From Caldifarciminota bacterium (GTDB lineage Bacteria; Hydrothermota; Tepidihabitantia; Tepidihabitantales; Tepidihabitantaceae), in NCBI GenBank assembly GCA_011049385.1, contig DSBX01000129.1:1-13952 (forward strand): a stretch of DNA of 13,952 nt. Reading direction: 5' to 3'. The stretch's first letter is position 1; the number at the start of each line of letters is the position of its first letter. A program made the translations under genes and the position numbers. Below, one piece after another: positions 13,713-13,952 of this stretch. The notes under the pieces are model-generated. The model saw nothing but the letters and a program-made list of their open reading frames with translations. It was not told the origin of the DNA and made no database searches.

Positions 13713-13952
13713 ATGAAAGGAACTATCTTTCTGCTCGGGATGGTGGGAATGCTTGCGCTCGGGGCCGGGCAGGGCCGGATGGCCGACTTTGCCGCGCACG
13801 AGGCGGTGATGGATTCGCTGAGCGAAGTACATCCGCGGCTCCGGGGCCGCTGGCTGAATGAACGCGGGCTGGAAATGCCGGGCATCAACGCGCCATTACC
13901 GGCCTCGCCCCTCTCGGACTCGGGCGGCCTGCGCCTGGTCGGCAAATGGGGC
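13713..13952 (+). CDS. Secreted protein of unknown function, N-terminal part; 3' end outside window
   Basis: From ATG 13713 the frame stays open to the window edge (80 codons, no stop). The N-terminus is a convincing signal peptide: MKGT, a hydrophobic core IFLLGMVGMLALGAG (5-19), then a likely cleavage near residue 20-22. The mature part is charged and helical (MADFAAHEAVMDSLSEVHPRL as two stretches, 23-43), then Pro/Ser-rich, and ends in GLRLVGKWG. That last piece resembles the opening of LVIVD-type beta-propeller repeats in surface proteins, but too little is visible to assign a family. No ribosome site is evident before the ATG, and the promoter lies directly upstream, so a leaderless mRNA is possible. 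It diverges from thrS across about 160 bases. Confidence 0.65.
   Translation, partial: MKGTIFLLGMVGMLALGAGQGRMADFAAHEAVMDSLSEVHPRLRGRWLNERGLEMPGINAPLPASPLSDSGGLRLVGKWG

Noticed and set aside
1..13952. CRISPR arrays, insertion sequences, riboswitches and phage genes
   Set aside because: No regularly spaced repeats, transposase motifs, terminal repeats or recognisable aptamer leaders were seen.

Overview
The window is high-GC bacterial DNA, densely coded on both strands. The thermophile/archaeal-type short adenosylhomocysteinase, the HDAC-like deacetylase and the paired DUF4870-like membrane proteins suggest an uncultured deep-branching bacterium. My impression is a WOR-3-like candidate phylum, but nothing in the window proves this. 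There is no sign of phage, plasmid, insertion sequence or CRISPR. No gene-free stretch exceeds 300 bases; the largest gaps are 9082-9352 and 13554-13712, and both hold divergent promoters.

Layout. (1) 1-1980, plus: the 3' part of metK, then ahcY 9 bases later, a methyl-cycle pair. (2) 2056-2927, plus: two small DUF4870/Tic20-like membrane proteins behind a consensus sigma-70-type promoter. (3) 9081 down to 3036, minus: an HDAC-family deacetylase followed by a compact surface-polysaccharide set (GT4 glycosyltransferase, Wzx-like flippase, NodB-like polysaccharide deacetylase, second GT4 glycosyltransferase). Gene joints are tight, and a near-perfect promoter lies upstream of the deacetylase. 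(4) 9353-10324, plus: etfA without an adjacent etfB, sharing a 271-base divergent control region with the deacetylase. (5) 10405-10479: tRNA-Pro(GGG) with its own promoter and a strong hairpin terminator. (6) 13553 down to 10529, minus: the classical thrS-infC-rpmI-rplT translation operon. (7) 13713 to the right edge, plus: the start of a secreted protein.

Promoters. Five credible promoters share a TTGACN box, a spacer of exactly 16 bases and a TATAAT-like -10 box. Two positions (thrS and the right-edge gene) place the predicted transcription start on the start codon, suggesting leaderless mRNAs. infC has no usable ATG, GTG or TTG at its 5' end and almost certainly starts at an ATC codon, the known non-AUG habit of IF3 genes.

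The most interesting parts are the HDAC-like enzyme heading a polysaccharide operon opposite an orphan etfA, the shared 16-base-spacer promoters with leaderless starts, and a four-copy 8-base tandem repeat between the thrS promoter and the right-edge gene. I see nothing that is demonstrably a wholly new system.
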